Notes: a model not told the origin generated them from the letters alone. Counted from the stretch's first letter, positions 1-8,663 are shown. The stretch: DNA of 34,623 nt from Methanocella sp. PtaU1.Bin125 (GCA_002067315.1 MVRA01000040.1:1-34623); one strand, 5' to 3'. Translations and numbers: made by a program.

Positions 1-750
1 TTTAGTGACGAGCTTATCGGCGATCGAGCCCAGCAGGTAATTGGGCACTTTCGGCCCCTCGGTCGCGCCGATCATCATCAGATCGTACCCGCGGTCCGCC
101 TCGTCCAGAATGGTCTCTACCACGGGGCCCTGCCGGAAGAGCGCGCGGTGCCGGACGCCCGAGGCGGTCAGGACCTCGATGACCGGCTTCAACGCCGCAG
201 CGGCCTCGTCGTGGGATTTGCCGACATAGAGTACGGTGATGTCGCTGTCGTATTTTTTCGACAGCACCTCCGCGAGCCGGGCCGCCCGGGCGGTGTGGTG
301 ATAGCCCGACGTGGGGATAAGTATCTTCTTATAGCTCATGGGCCGGTCGTCGTGATACCGGAGCACCGTGGTCTCGACGTTCGCGTTGCGGATGACCTCG
401 TCCATCTTGTTGCCGAAGATGCACTTCAGCCGCTTCCGGTAGGTGGAGTTGGACAGCAGGATCAGGTCGTACTTGCCGGTCCCCGCCTCGTCGACGATGC
501 CCGATGCGATGGACCGGGCGTTTTTCACGCGGTAGTTGATGCACATGCCCTCGGTGGCCGAGAGATGGCAGGTCGTCGAGATGGCGCTCATGGCCCGCCT
601 CCACTCGCCGGGCGAGATGTTCAGCACGTCCGAAGTGAAGACGTGGAAGAACGTCATCTCGCCGCCGGGGGCCAGGAAGTCGTTGACAAAATCGATCAGG
701 TACTTCAGGTTCGACGTCCTCGCGATGGGTATGAGTATGTTGCGGTACAC
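1..750 (-). CDS. Tandem universal stress protein (UspA family), C-terminus cut by window edge
   Basis: Two consecutive Usp domains can be read. The first begins YRNILIPIAR and the second begins near residue 107 with YKKILIPTSG. The second ends with the nucleotide-binding-type glycine stretch (MMIGATEGP...LLGSIADKLV), close to where the window cuts it, so only the last few residues and stop are missing. Usp proteins are soluble cytoplasmic stress proteins, often ATP-binding. I chose the GTG at 750 because AGGTGAGG lies just upstream of it. The TATA-like box at 786-797 also predicts transcription starting near 766, inside the alternative ATG at 771. The gene is divergent from nucS. The family call is firm; substrate and trigger are unknown. 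Confidence 0.85.
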   Translation of the reverse strand, partial: MYRNILIPIARTSNLKYLIDFVNDFLAPGGEMTFFHVFTSDVLNISPGEWRRAMSAISTTCHLSATEGMCINYRVKNARSIASGIVDEAGTGKYDLILLSNSTYRKRLKCIFGNKMDEVIRNANVETTVLRYHDDRPMSYKKILIPTSGYHHTARAARLAEVLSKKYDSDITVLYVGKSHDEAAAALKPVIEVLTASGVRHRALFRQGPVVETILDEADRGYDLMMIGATEGPKVPNYLLGSIADKLVTK

Positions 751-785
751 GGCCTCACCTGATATTGACATACCATGACGCCGGG

Positions 786-797
786 AATATAAATATT
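786..797 (-). promoter_or_regulatory. TATA-like promoter of the Usp gene
   Basis: On the minus strand the AT-rich stretch reads GATAATATTTATATT in an otherwise GC-rich spacer. It lies about 25 nt upstream of the predicted transcript start and about 40 nt upstream of the GTG start. Confidence 0.5.
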
Positions 798-829
798 ATC
801 GCCTGCCATCATGGCCCCGCCTGAAAGTA

Positions 830-845
830 GATTTATTTACTTTAA
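830..845 (+). promoter_or_regulatory. TATA-like promoter of nucS
   Basis: The sequence ATTTATTTACTTTAA is centred about 25 nt before the nucS ATG and no Shine-Dalgarno sequence follows it. This is the spacing expected for a leaderless archaeal transcript. Confidence 0.5.
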
Positions 846-862
846 CGTACGTTTATCCGCCG

Positions 863-1603
863 ATGAAGTACGCTGTCTCGCCGTCGCCGGAGCAGGCGCT
901 GGAGATGCTCGCCGGGAACCGGAAAGCCATGGCCACGATCGTCGGATGTTGCCGCATCGAATATTCCGGCCGCGCGAAGTCGTTCCTCGACTACGGCGAT
1001 CGCCTGGTGATCGTCAAGCCCGACGGCACGGTCATGGTCCACGGCGACACCCGGCGCGAGCCGCTGAACTGGCAGCCGCCTGGCACGAAGGTGAGCTTCG
1101 CGCTCGAGGACGGCCTGTCGATCGTGGCGAAGCGCACCAGCCCGCCGGAGCACATGCATGTCCACTTCCGGGATATCCACGCCGTCAGCGTGTTCCGGCT
1201 CGACGACGCGGCGGAGATCGACCTGGTGGGCGAGGAAAAGGACATCAAGGACCGCATCGAGAAGGACCCGTCGATCATCGAGCCGGGGCTCCGCGTCGTC
1301 CGCCGCGAGGTCGCGACGGAGTCGGGATATATTGATATGCTGTGCGAGGACACGGCCGGCCGCACGGTGATCGTCGAGGTCAAGCGCACGTCGATCTCGC
1401 CCTCGTCCGTGTACCAGCTCGAGGCCTACCTGCTGGACATGCGCAAGAGGAACAAAGACGTGGACGTGCGCGGCATCCTCTGCGCCCCTCGCATCTCGAA
1501 CATGGCCCGGGTGCTCATCGAGGAGAAGGGCATGGAGTTCAGGGAGATCGGGTACGAGTTCGAGCTGAAGGAGAAAAAGCAAAGCTCGCTGGACTGCTTT
1601 TAA
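863..1603 (+). CDS. nucS: Endonuclease NucS (mismatch-specific, RecB-like nuclease)
   Basis: This 246-aa protein has the full NucS layout. An N-terminal beta domain (about 1-120) is followed by a RecB-like nuclease domain with the catalytic set D158 (GYIDML), E172 and K174 (VEVKR). In archaea and actinobacteria this family cuts mismatched or branched DNA and works with the sliding clamp. The last seven residues, QSSLDCF, fit the clamp-binding consensus Q-x-x-L-x-x-F, so a PCNA contact at the extreme C-terminus is likely. Length is normal for the family. The ATG at 863 sits about 25 nt after a TATA-like box, consistent with a leaderless message. It stands alone and is divergent from the Usp gene. 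Confidence 0.95.
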   Translation: MKYAVSPSPEQALEMLAGNRKAMATIVGCCRIEYSGRAKSFLDYGDRLVIVKPDGTVMVHGDTRREPLNWQPPGTKVSFALEDGLSIVAKRTSPPEHMHVHFRDIHAVSVFRLDDAAEIDLVGEEKDIKDRIEKDPSIIEPGLRVVRREVATESGYIDMLCEDTAGRTVIVEVKRTSISPSSVYQLEAYLLDMRKRNKDVDVRGILCAPRISNMARVLIEEKGMEFREIGYEFELKEKKQSSLDCF

Positions 1604-1704
1604 AATCTGGCATGACCCGGGCGCGGCTGTCCACGCACATGCTGACCCGAAAAACCGTCAGTAGATTCCCATATGCTTTTATCCCGACACGCTGAGCCGG
1701 TATT

Positions 1705-2247
1705 ATGAAACGGCTGCTGCGCAGAGCTTTCACCATCATACTGCTCTTGTCAGCTCTGATGGTCGTTGTGACTCACGCGCTGGCTGCATTCTCTTTTCCC
1801 GTGCTGGGCCCGGTGCATGTGGGCTCTATCGCGGCAGGCGATAAAGTGCAATCAGACGATATGCCTCCACCGGGGAACCGGGCTGTCGGGGAGGGCGATA
1901 ATGGAAGGTCGTTCAGCGCGGACAGGGGCGAGGTGCTGATCGTACATCTCAAAGAGACCGATCCGGCGCAGTCCTGGCGTTACACGGGCCAGGGGAGCTT
2001 TTCGATTATCGACGAGACCGTCCTGGAGTCATACCCGGCAGTACACGACTTCCGCGTCCGGGTAAAGGGCCCGGGCGACCTGATGTTCGCGAAGGTCGAC
2101 AGCCGGAGCGGCGACGTGGTCGAGCGGTTCGGCGTGCACGTCGTCATCCGGGAGCCGGGGCCGCGGGGCGAGATACTGACCCGGTATCCGCTGTATGACT
2201 TCTTTGCCGTCAGCCTTTCACCCGGCCTGCTGAGCCAGTGGCGATAG
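1705..2247 (+). CDS. Exported protein of unknown function, possible chagasin-like fold
   Basis: The 180-aa product starts with a basic stretch and a hydrophobic segment (about residues 9-27, ending THALA), a typical Sec signal or N-terminal anchor. The mature part is rich in beta-type sequence. The run GRSFSADRGEVLIVHLKET, followed by a W-containing segment and a G-rich strand (residues about 68-150), loosely recalls the I42/chagasin protease-inhibitor fold (gly-rich loop, aromatic, beta sandwich). That resemblance is a weak inference and no diagnostic motif is complete. A TATA-like stretch (CATATGCTTTTAT, near 1670-1682) lies shortly upstream. No operon partner. Confidence 0.65.
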   Translation: MKRLLRRAFTIILLLSALMVVVTHALAAFSFPVLGPVHVGSIAAGDKVQSDDMPPPGNRAVGEGDNGRSFSADRGEVLIVHLKETDPAQSWRYTGQGSFSIIDETVLESYPAVHDFRVRVKGPGDLMFAKVDSRSGDVVERFGVHVVIREPGPRGEILTRYPLYDFFAVSLSPGLLSQWR

Positions 2248-2309
2248 CGACGTTATCAAAATAATAAGATAGCGTGCGCTAACCCGATAACAAAAAAAGT
2301 ACCGGAAGC

Positions 2310-2924
2310 TCAGGGCGTAGCCGTCGGCGTCCAGTACGGTAAGGTGCTCTGAAGCGCGTCAGCCTCTCTCAGGCTATTCACAGCCAGCGAATTATAGTGA
2401 TTCGCTTGCTGAATATAGCTATTATACCTGACCAGGTTGGGATTCGGGCGCCCGGTCTCGTTGGCATACTCAATAAAAGCGTCACTGGCGTTTTGTAAGC
2501 TTAAGGACTGGTATCTCGCCACTTCCGCCATTTTTTCGCTGAAACTGATCTCCGTAGAGCTGCCAGCGTATTGTTTCATGGACAGGAAGTCGGCTAACGC
2601 GGCATCCATGCGGTCTTTCGCCTGCAGCATTATGAGGCTGGCGTTCGTGTAATTACCGGCATTGGCCGTGCTATTGGCTTCCATTTTATACGTAATGCCC
2701 AGGTTGTAGTTGTTGATACCCGAGTTGTACCGTTCCACGTACTGGTACTGGCGCTCGACGGTCTGGTTCCCGGGGGCGGGGGTGGCGGTCGGCACGGGGG
2801 TCGCCGTGGGAGTCGCCGCAGGAGTCGCCGTCGGCGACGGCACGGGCGTGGCCGTGGGGCTCGCGCAGCCGGCAACGGCCAGCACTGCCGCGATCGCGAT
2901 CATCATCAATGCGAAGATAGCCAT
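2310..2924 (-). CDS. Predicted lipoprotein with Thr/Pro linker and helical domain
   Basis: The N-terminus is a hydrophobic signal ending in a lipobox-like VAGC (C20). A low-complexity linker of TATP/PTAT repeats follows (about residues 23-51), and then a Gln/Asn/Ala-rich, probably helical domain (about 55-195) with many Tyr and several N-x-S/T sites. This suggests a protein tethered to the outer face of the membrane. The last six residues, TPTATP, repeat the linker motif, an odd abrupt ending. The start is uncertain. ATG 2924 lacks a ribosome site, while GAGGTG lies about 26 nt upstream with no ATG, GTG or TTG in frame between them. No function is recognised. Confidence 0.7.
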   Translation of the reverse strand: MAIFALMMIAIAAVLAVAGCASPTATPVPSPTATPAATPTATPVPTATPAPGNQTVERQYQYVERYNSGINNYNLGITYKMEANSTANAGNYTNASLIMLQAKDRMDAALADFLSMKQYAGSSTEISFSEKMAEVARYQSLSLQNASDAFIEYANETGRPNPNLVRYNSYIQQANHYNSLAVNSLREADALQSTLPYWTPTATP

Positions 2925-3582
2925 TCCGTGACGGAGTGAGTTTACCAGGGTAACACCTCATTCAATATTTGATGCGAAGGCGATATAGATATGTAATGCC
3001 CGGCAGCGCCACGATACAGGCCGCAGAGCCGGTACGTACGCGGGCAGGTCCACGGATGCCTGTAAATACGATACGACGACCATGTCCGCGAAGGACGCCG
3101 GGACCGTACGATGGCCAGGCCCTTCGCGACCGATCATAATACGACCATAGCTCTTAAGATTTGTGGTTTTTTATGGAGTGAAAGTCACCGGGATTCGAGT
3201 AGAAATCATAGAGGCGGCAGACAGCCGGCGGACGACCCGGGCACCGGGCATGCAAAGACGATGGAAAATTGGCCGGGGGCATCGACCTTTGCCCGCCCGC
3301 GGCCACGCGCGCGGGCGTGTGACCGCAGCGGAGGCTGCCCGTATGTACAGCGCAGGCTGCCCGTATGTACAGCGCAGGCTGCCCGTATGTACAGCACAGG
3401 CTGCCCGTATGTACAGCACAGGCTGCCCGTATGTACAGCACAGGCTGCCCGTATGTACAGCGGAGGCTGCCCCGGGGATTTCCACGGGAGTCTCCGCCAG
3501 CGGTATCCACGGTAGCCCCCATTTGTGATCCCTACGGAAACCCCGGTAACCTCTGTATCCTCCCTGCCGTGATTATTTCTCT
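2925..3582. other. 658-bp non-coding gap holding a tandem repeat array
   Basis: No convincing gene lies here. The open frames on both strands near 3110-3520 are produced by the 22-bp repeats, which lack stops in several frames. Apart from the array at 3332-3472 I see no conserved coding pattern or RNA gene. Confidence 0.6.
3332..3472. repeat. 22-bp tandem repeat, six full copies plus a partial seventh
   Basis: The unit AGGCTGCCCGTATGTACAGC plus two variable bases is repeated head to tail with no spacers: copies start at 3332, 3354, 3376, 3398, 3420 and 3442, with a partial copy at 3464-3472. Copies differ only in the last two bases (GC, AC or GG). Each unit contains the palindrome TGTACA, spaced 22 bp apart, close to two helical turns, so all palindromes would face nearly the same side of the DNA. 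The array could be a protein-binding cluster or a neutral minisatellite. Confidence 0.95.
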
Positions 3583-4047
3583 ATGGAAGTCGATGCTCAG
3601 ATCATGAGCGTGCGAAGCCTCTTCATCGGCAGGCAAAACCTCGACTTCATGATCGATGACTGCAACCTGAGGAAGCCGGAAGAGGCCTGCGGCCTGATTG
3701 TAGGTACTTTTGAGAATTCCGTGGCGATGGCGTCGGACGTCATGCCGGTGAGGAACCAGAGCATGTCGCCCTACCGGTTTTCGATCGACCCGGTGGTGAT
3801 GTTTAAGGCGCAGAAGAAAGCGGAGGAGCTCGGACAGACGATCATCGGCGTGTATCATTCGCATCCGGCGGGCGCCGAGCCGTCGCACCTAGACGTCAAC
3901 TACATGACGGGCACGAGCTACGTGTGGGTGATCGTGGAGAAGTGTAGAGACGTCAAGGCCTTCGTCTACGACGGCGGGGTCGTCGAGGTAAAGATCGAAG
4001 AAAAGAAAGGAGAAGCGGCGGGGGTTACCAGCCGCGGTCCTGGATGA
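3583..4047 (+). CDS. JAMM/Mov34 family metalloprotease (Mec+/M67-like)
   Basis: The 154-aa protein has the JAB/MPN zinc-protease signature. This comprises the glutamate in EEACGL (E33/E34), HSH (H92, H94), then S101 and D104 in PSHLD. Prokaryotic members remove ubiquitin-like modifiers (SAMPs) or process ThiS/MoaD-like sulfur carriers; the substrate here is unknown. The H-x-H to Ser spacing is six residues rather than the usual seven. A downstream in-frame ATG at 3604 is an alternative start, and neither has a ribosome site. The 3' end overlaps the end of pdxS on the other strand by 23 bp. Confidence 0.85.
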   Translation: MEVDAQIMSVRSLFIGRQNLDFMIDDCNLRKPEEACGLIVGTFENSVAMASDVMPVRNQSMSPYRFSIDPVVMFKAQKKAEELGQTIIGVYHSHPAGAEPSHLDVNYMTGTSYVWVIVEKCRDVKAFVYDGGVVEVKIEEKKGEAAGVTSRGPG

Positions 4048-4921
4048 TGGCCTCTTTGGGCATGGTGCTCACGCCGATGCCCTTCATCGGGTTGCCGATG
4101 CCCTTGGAGATCTTCGCCAGCTTCTTGGCGTCGTCGTAATTGTTGACCGCCTCGACGATGGCCTTCGCCATCTTCGCCGGGTTGTCCGACTTGAAGATGC
4201 CCGAGCCGACGAACACGCCGTCGGCGCCCAGCCGCATCATCAGCGCGGCGTCCGCCGGGGTGGCCACGCCGCCGGCCGCGAAGTTGACGACCGGGACGCG
4301 CTGCAGCTCCGCCGTCTCGATGACCAGCGCCGCCGGGGCCTCGATGGTCCGGGCGTACCGGACGAGCTCCTCGTGCGTCTTCCCCTTCAGGTCGCGGATC
4401 TCGCCCTGGATCTGCTTCATGTGCCTGACGGCCTCGGACACGTCGCCGGTGCCCGCCTCGCCCTTCGTGCGGATCATGGCCGCCCCCTCGTCGATGCGGC
4501 GCAGCGCCTCGCCCAGGTTCCGGGCGCCGCACACGAACGGCACGGTGAACTTCGTCTTGTCGATGTGGTACTTGTCGTCGGCCGGGGTCAGCACCTCGGA
4601 CTCGTCGACCATGTCCACGCCCAGCGCCTCTAAGATTTCCGCCTCGACGAAGTGGCCGATGCGGGCTTTCGCCATCACGGGGATCGTGACGGCGTTGATG
4701 ATCTTCTCGATGATAGCCGGGTCTGCCATGCGGGCGACCCCGCCTTCCTTCCGGATGTCGGCCGGCACTGCCTGCAGCGCCATGACGGCGACGGCGCCCG
4801 CCTTCTCGGCGATGAGCGCCTGCTCCGCGTTCGTGACGTCCATGATGACCCCGCCCTTCTGCATTTTGGCGAAGCCCCGCTTGATGAGCGTCGTGCCGTG
4901 TCTCAGCTCTTCCATCTTCAT
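4025..4921 (-). CDS. pdxS: Pyridoxal 5'-phosphate synthase, PdxS subunit
   Basis: This 298-aa protein is a complete PdxS (YaaD/Snz), the lyase half of the DXP-independent vitamin B6 pathway. It joins ribose 5-phosphate, glyceraldehyde 3-phosphate and ammonia. Recognisable active-site elements are D28 (MDVTN), the Schiff-base lysine K85 in MAKARIGH and the second lysine K154 in [10 protein letters not shown]; the GSGIFKS phosphate loop is near the C-terminus. The ATG at 4921 begins [10 protein letters not shown], matching the family start. GAAGGGA lies upstream. The amidotransferase partner pdxT is not in this window, so ammonia supply must be encoded elsewhere. Monocistronic. Confidence 0.97.
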   Translation of the reverse strand: MKMEELRHGTTLIKRGFAKMQKGGVIMDVTNAEQALIAEKAGAVAVMALQAVPADIRKEGGVARMADPAIIEKIINAVTIPVMAKARIGHFVEAEILEALGVDMVDESEVLTPADDKYHIDKTKFTVPFVCGARNLGEALRRIDEGAAMIRTKGEAGTGDVSEAVRHMKQIQGEIRDLKGKTHEELVRYARTIEAPAALVIETAELQRVPVVNFAAGGVATPADAALMMRLGADGVFVGSGIFKSDNPAKMAKAIVEAVNNYDDAKKLAKISKGIGNPMKGIGVSTMPKEAIIQDRGW

Positions 4922-4960
4922 GATTGTCCCTTCACTAATGGTTGCTATTAAAATGATTTT

Positions 4961-4972
4961 GATATTTAAATG
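4961..4972 (-). promoter_or_regulatory. TATA-like promoter of pdxS
   Basis: CATTTAAATATC on the minus strand lies about 45 nt before the pdxS ATG, leaving a short leader with a purine-rich ribosome site. Confidence 0.5.
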
Positions 4973-5018
4973 CTGCGTAGCAGCGTACAATGAAACGTCG
5001 CGATGCCGATATATACTT

Positions 5019-6215
5019 TTATGTCCCCGTACCCCGTACGGCCGCCGCTTTCTTCCGGGAGGAGATGAAAGCGTATGCCAGCAGCCCCACCAGCGCCAGC
5101 AACGCCGCGTGCCCATACAGTGTCACAGGTAACGACAGGTTCGTGATCAGCAGCCCGCCGGCAAAGGGCCCGACGACCAGCCCGAGGGAGAACAGCGTAT
5201 TGTAGATGCCGTACACGAAGCCCTGTGATCCGCCGACGTCCCGGCCGCCGAACAGATCGGACAGCAGGGGCATCATGGGGGACAGCACGAAGCTGACCGT
5301 GATCCCCAGCAGCGCGAAAACCGCCGCCGTCAGCAGCAGCGTCGGCATGAGCATCGAGAGCGCGATGACGGCCCCGGAAGCGATGAGCCCGGCGGTAATA
5401 ATGACGCGCCCGCCGTTACGGTCGTACATCCGGCCCGCGACAGGCTGGAAGACCGCGCTGAGCAGCGACATAAAGCCGAACCCGAGGCCGATGGCGGCGG
5501 GCGAGGCCTCGAAGGTCTGGTACAGGTACACGGGCATGAAAGGCTCAATCAGCCCGAAGGTCGCCGCCCCGGCGATGGTGATGATCGCACAGACGCCGAA
5601 TACCCCCGGCGCCTTGAGGATCGGCTGCAGGTAGCTGGGGCCCCCGGTTTTCACGATGCCCGCGGACGGTATCCTGCTAACCAGGAACAGCAGGCCGATG
5701 CCGCAGGCGACGACGGACGGGATCAGGAACGTCGGGGCATAGCCGAGATACTCGTAGATGAAGCCGCCCGCGACAGGCCCCAGCAGCATGCCCACGGACA
5801 TGATCGACATGGCGTACCCCAGCTTCTCCCCCCGCTCCTCCGGCCCGTACGTATCGGCCAGCAGCGCCAGCCCGGCCGACCATGTGGCCGCGCCCGACAT
5901 GCCCTGGATGAGCCGGGCGAGGACCAGCACGTAGACGTTGCCGGACAGCGCGAAGACGACGCTGGAAGCCGCCAGCGTCAGCATCCCGATCACCATGATC
6001 GGCCGCCTCCCCGTCCGGTCGGACAGCAGCCCGATCGGGATGCTGAAGGCCAGCAGGGCGAGCGAAAACGCGCCGAAGATGACACCGATCATGAGCTGAT
6101 CGGCGCCGAGGCTCATGGAGTACGAGGGCAACACCGGGATGACCAGGCTGTACACCATCATGTCAGTGAAAATGGCCGCCGAGACCAGCAGGAAAACGAT
6201 TATCTTTCTGTCCAT
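5019..6215 (-). CDS. MFS exporter, multidrug-efflux type (DHA1-like)
   Basis: The 398-aa protein is strongly hydrophobic with about 12 membrane segments, as in 12-TM MFS drug:proton antiporters. The hallmark motif [12 protein letters not shown], sits between TM2 and TM3, and an antiporter motif C-like stretch ([14 protein letters not shown]) lies in TM5. A second, weaker motif A ([11 protein letters not shown]) lies in the C-terminal half. Substrate cannot be told from sequence; TetA/Bmr-type drugs are typical of the group. I prefer ATG 6215 ([10 protein letters not shown]), which follows GCGAGG, over an upstream ATG at 6236. It is transcribed alone from a TATA-like box at 6265-6276. Confidence 0.9.
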   Translation of the reverse strand: MDRKIIVFLLVSAAIFTDMMVYSLVIPVLPSYSMSLGADQLMIGVIFGAFSLALLAFSIPIGLLSDRTGRRPIMVIGMLTLAASSVVFALSGNVYVLVLARLIQGMSGAATWSAGLALLADTYGPEERGEKLGYAMSIMSVGMLLGPVAGGFIYEYLGYAPTFLIPSVVACGIGLLFLVSRIPSAGIVKTGGPSYLQPILKAPGVFGVCAIITIAGAATFGLIEPFMPVYLYQTFEASPAAIGLGFGFMSLLSAVFQPVAGRMYDRNGGRVIITAGLIASGAVIALSMLMPTLLLTAAVFALLGITVSFVLSPMMPLLSDLFGGRDVGGSQGFVYGIYNTLFSLGLVVGPFAGGLLITNLSLPVTLYGHAALLALVGLLAYAFISSRKKAAAVRGTGT

Positions 6216-6264
6216 TGCACAGGCGCCTCGCAGCAATTTTGTGGCGTTTAACAGGTGGCTCTTT

Positions 6265-6276
6265 CTATATAAAAAA
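6265..6276 (-). promoter_or_regulatory. TATA-like promoter of the MFS gene
   Basis: TTTTTTATATAG on the minus strand is about 50 nt upstream of the ATG at 6215 and is the only strong AT-rich box in the spacer next to the gene. Confidence 0.5.
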
Positions 6277-6495
6277 GCTGCCAGAGGGCGCAGAGATAGT
6301 ATTGTCGGCGCTACTTTATATATAAAAAGATTGACGCCAAGGGGGCCAGGAGCGCCAAGGATTTTCAGTACAGCGATTTTCAGGCCAGGGCAGTCAAAGT
6401 CTCATGGGACGCCAGGACTCGGTTGTGAAAACGTATTGTTTTCATGTGAAAGCTGGTGAAAATCAGGCCTTGTCAGAGCAATGCGCAGCTTTACA

Positions 6496-6531
6496 GCGCG
6501 CCAGGCTCGCCAAGGACCGCCAAGCTCGCCA
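6496..6531 (+). repeat. Left arm of a 36-bp inverted repeat (GCCAAG type)
   Basis: This arm pairs with 6572-6607, with 30 of 36 positions complementary. It is built of short units containing CGCCAAG, similar in style to the terminal repeats of the GxxExxY cassette at 10.6 and 11.4 kb. Confidence 0.75.
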
Positions 6532-6571
6532 CGTCATATATGGCAAGCGTGAATTCCCCATTATTAAACCT

Positions 6572-6607
6572 TGGCGAACTTGGCGGTACGTGGCGGACTT
6601 GGCGCGC
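6572..6607 (-). repeat. Right arm of the 36-bp inverted repeat
   Basis: It is complementary to 6496-6531 with six mismatches and a 40-bp spacer. No gene lies between the arms. Confidence 0.75.
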
Positions 6608-6825
6608 TTTACTTCTGCGCAATCAGAAACGGAGATTATTTTCATGGAACGCCATGCTTTTTAAATGAATCCTGGCACCGATCTCTGTTATTCTTGGCGT
6701 CCTTGCGCCCTGGCGGCATCTACCCTGGCGTCACTGGCCGCCTTGGCGCCTGTCCAAAAATGAAAAAACCGACGCGCGGCCTGCCCGGCGTCCGCGCGCG
6801 AACGCCCGACGGCCCGGCATAGTTT

Positions 6826-7551
6826 TTAGTTGCTCACGATGCGTTCCCGGTTGAAGGTCTTCAATGCCACGGCGAACGTAACGATGATGCCGGCCGCCAG
6901 GACGCCGATGATGACCGCGTCGATCAGCAGCACGTCGATGCCCAGCCCGTACTTCGCGAAGGACAGCCCGATGATGCCGCCCGCGATGAGGTAGGTCGGC
7001 ATGTAGGTGGCCCGCACGCTCGAGATGAAGCCGGAGACGGCCACGATGACCAGCACGGACAACACGACGATCATCGGCGCGATGACCAGCGCGGTCAGCA
7101 GCAGCGACAGGGTCGGGAAGGAGGCCGTCCACTGGATCAGGTGCCCGTTCAGGACGAGGACATAGCCGGCGATTACGGACATGACGAAGGCCAGCCCGCC
7201 CAGCCCGGCCGCTATCGCGGCCAGCGCCTTCCCGGCGAAGATCTCGCCGTCCTTGAGCGGGAGGCTGAACAGGTACTCGATCGTCCGCATCTCCTTTTCG
7301 TAGGGGAAGGCCATCACGGCGATAGTCGCGCCCATGACGACGGCGTACATGCTGGAGAAGAGCAGGTACGTCTCCAGCGCCTGCCCGACGATCCCGGCGT
7401 CATAGCTCGTGGCTTTCATGACCGCATCGATCTGCATGATGGGCAGGATGCTGAAGACCGCCAGCATAATCAGGTTCCTCATCAGGGACATCCGGCCCGT
7501 GAAGTACGAGAGCCACTCTTTCCGGGCGATCTCGAATATGACGTTGACCAT
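6826..7551 (-). CDS. ABC-2 type transporter permease
   Basis: This 241-aa protein has about six hydrophobic segments after a short N-terminal amphipathic stretch (IARKEWLSYFTGR), the usual start of ABC-2 permeases. The segment EKEMRTIEYLFSLPLKDGEIFAG matches the conserved cytosolic coupling region of the family. It follows the ATPase gene with only three bases between stop and ATG, so the two form one operon and one exporter. Substrate unknown. The start at ATG 7551 is fixed by this spacing. Confidence 0.85.
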   Translation of the reverse strand: MVNVIFEIARKEWLSYFTGRMSLMRNLIMLAVFSILPIMQIDAVMKATSYDAGIVGQALETYLLFSSMYAVVMGATIAVMAFPYEKEMRTIEYLFSLPLKDGEIFAGKALAAIAAGLGGLAFVMSVIAGYVLVLNGHLIQWTASFPTLSLLLTALVIAPMIVVLSVLVIVAVSGFISSVRATYMPTYLIAGGIIGLSFAKYGLGIDVLLIDAVIIGVLAAGIIVTFAVALKTFNRERIVSN

Positions 7552-7554
7552 CGC

Positions 7555-8478
7555 TTATTCCCCCATCACTTTAAAGTATACGTCTTCCAGGCTGTGCTCG
7601 TCCCGGGCCATTTCCAGGATGCCGATGCCCGCCTTCGCGAGCGCGCCGCTGACGGCCGGCGCCATGGCGTCGAGGTCGCCGTGGCGATCGCCGTAGATCC
7701 GGATACTGCCGTCCGAGACTTCGGCCTTGCCCAGCGCCCGGATGACGTTCAGGGCAGCCGCCGGCTCGCCGGTCACCCGGAGCCGCAGGGACGGGGTGAA
7801 GTGCCGGCGCTTCATCTCGTCCATGTCGCCATGGACACGGACCGTGCCTTCCTTGATGATCGCCAGGCGGTCGCAGACTTTCTCGACCTCCGGCAAAATG
7901 TGGGAGGTGATAAACAGCGTCTTGCCGTCCTTCTTCAGGCGGTTGATCAGGTCCTCGATATTCCGCGCCGCCTGCGGGTCCAGGCCGCTGGTCGGCTCGT
8001 CCAGGAACAGCACGTCCGGGTCGTTCACCAGCGCCCGGGCCAGCGCCAGCTTCTGCCGCATGCCCTTCGAGTACTGTCCCGCTTTCTTGTCCCTCGCCTC
8101 GTAGAGGTCCAGCTTCTTGAGCAGGTCGGCCACGATCTCCTGCCGGTCCTGCCGCCCGAACCCGTGGAGCCGGGCGGTATAGTCGACGATCTCGTAGCCG
8201 GTCATGTAATCGTAGAGCCCGTAGGTGTCCGGCAGGTACCCGATGACCTTCCGCACTTTATCAGGCTCGGCCAGCACGTCATAGCCGTCCACGACAGCGG
8301 TGCCGGACTGCGGCCTGATCAGGCCGATGAGGATCTTGATAGTCGTGGTCTTGCCCGCCCCGTTCTGCCCGAGGAACCCGAAGCAAGTCCCGCTCTTTAT
8401 GTCCAGGTCCACATTCCTGATCCCGTGCGACCCGTCGTACATCTTTGTCAAACCTTTTGTCGTGATCGTGATCTTCAC
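7555..8478 (-). CDS. ABC transporter ATP-binding protein (ABC-2 exporter type)
   Basis: The 307-aa protein has a complete nucleotide-binding domain: Walker A GQNGAGKT (37-44), signature YSKGMRQ, Walker B VLFLDEP and the H-loop histidine in ITSHIL. A C-terminal extension of about 90 residues (from about 215) is typical of ATPases paired with ABC-2 permeases (CcmA/DrrA/NatA type). It powers the permease encoded directly downstream. The signature motif has K in place of the usual second G (SKGMR for SGGMR), a common variant. No clear TATA box was identified upstream. Confidence 0.93.
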   Translation of the reverse strand: MKITITTKGLTKMYDGSHGIRNVDLDIKSGTCFGFLGQNGAGKTTTIKILIGLIRPQSGTAVVDGYDVLAEPDKVRKVIGYLPDTYGLYDYMTGYEIVDYTARLHGFGRQDRQEIVADLLKKLDLYEARDKKAGQYSKGMRQKLALARALVNDPDVLFLDEPTSGLDPQAARNIEDLINRLKKDGKTLFITSHILPEVEKVCDRLAIIKEGTVRVHGDMDEMKRRHFTPSLRLRVTGEPAAALNVIRALGKAEVSDGSIRIYGDRHGDLDAMAPAVSGALAKAGIGILEMARDEHSLEDVYFKVMGE

Positions 8479-8567
8479 CTCGCTCCCTCACGGCTCGCGC
8501 GCCGCATGAGAGCGAGCATATGTAGATCGGGAAACTACTTAAGAAAAATTTTGACGGAATACGGATA

Positions 8568-8608
8568 ACCATTGATTGCAGGCGGTCAATACGGCAAGCA
8601 TCAATGGT
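8568..8608. repeat. Short inverted repeat upstream of the ABC operon
   Basis: ACCATTGAT (8568-8576) is perfectly complementary to ATCAATGGT (8600-8608), with a 23-bp gap. It lies between the 3' end of the small membrane-protein gene and the start of the ABC ATPase gene, so it could be an operator or a weak hairpin. Confidence 0.45.
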
Positions 8609-8663
8609 ATCTAAAATGAATAGATATATTAAATGTTTTTATTTGAAATTTATTATTTAATAT

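Larger units (their letters stand above)
6216..6825. other. About 610-bp gene-free region with GCCAAG/CTTGGC repeat clusters
   Basis: No supportable gene is seen; short open frames here lack ribosome sites and overlap on both strands. The region holds clusters of GCCAAG-type words on the left (6334-6362, 6496-6531) and their complements on the right (6572-6607, 6690-6752), giving nested inverted repeats. It separates the 5' end of the MFS gene from the 3' end of the ABC permease. Confidence 0.6.

Noticed and set aside
3332-3472. CRISPR array
   Set aside because: The 22-bp units follow each other directly with no unique spacers and no cas genes are nearby.
3110-3528. Repeat-containing proteins on both strands across the tandem array
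   Set aside because: A 22-bp unit lacks stop codons in several frames, so open frames arise on both strands without ribosome sites or codon bias.
6400-6670. Small plus-strand proteins in the repeat-rich gap
   Set aside because: They run through the inverted repeats, overlap each other in different frames and lack ribosome sites.
7141-8568. 475-aa plus-strand protein
   Set aside because: It is antisense to the ABC ATPase and permease, whose domains are complete; high GC content keeps the opposite frame open.
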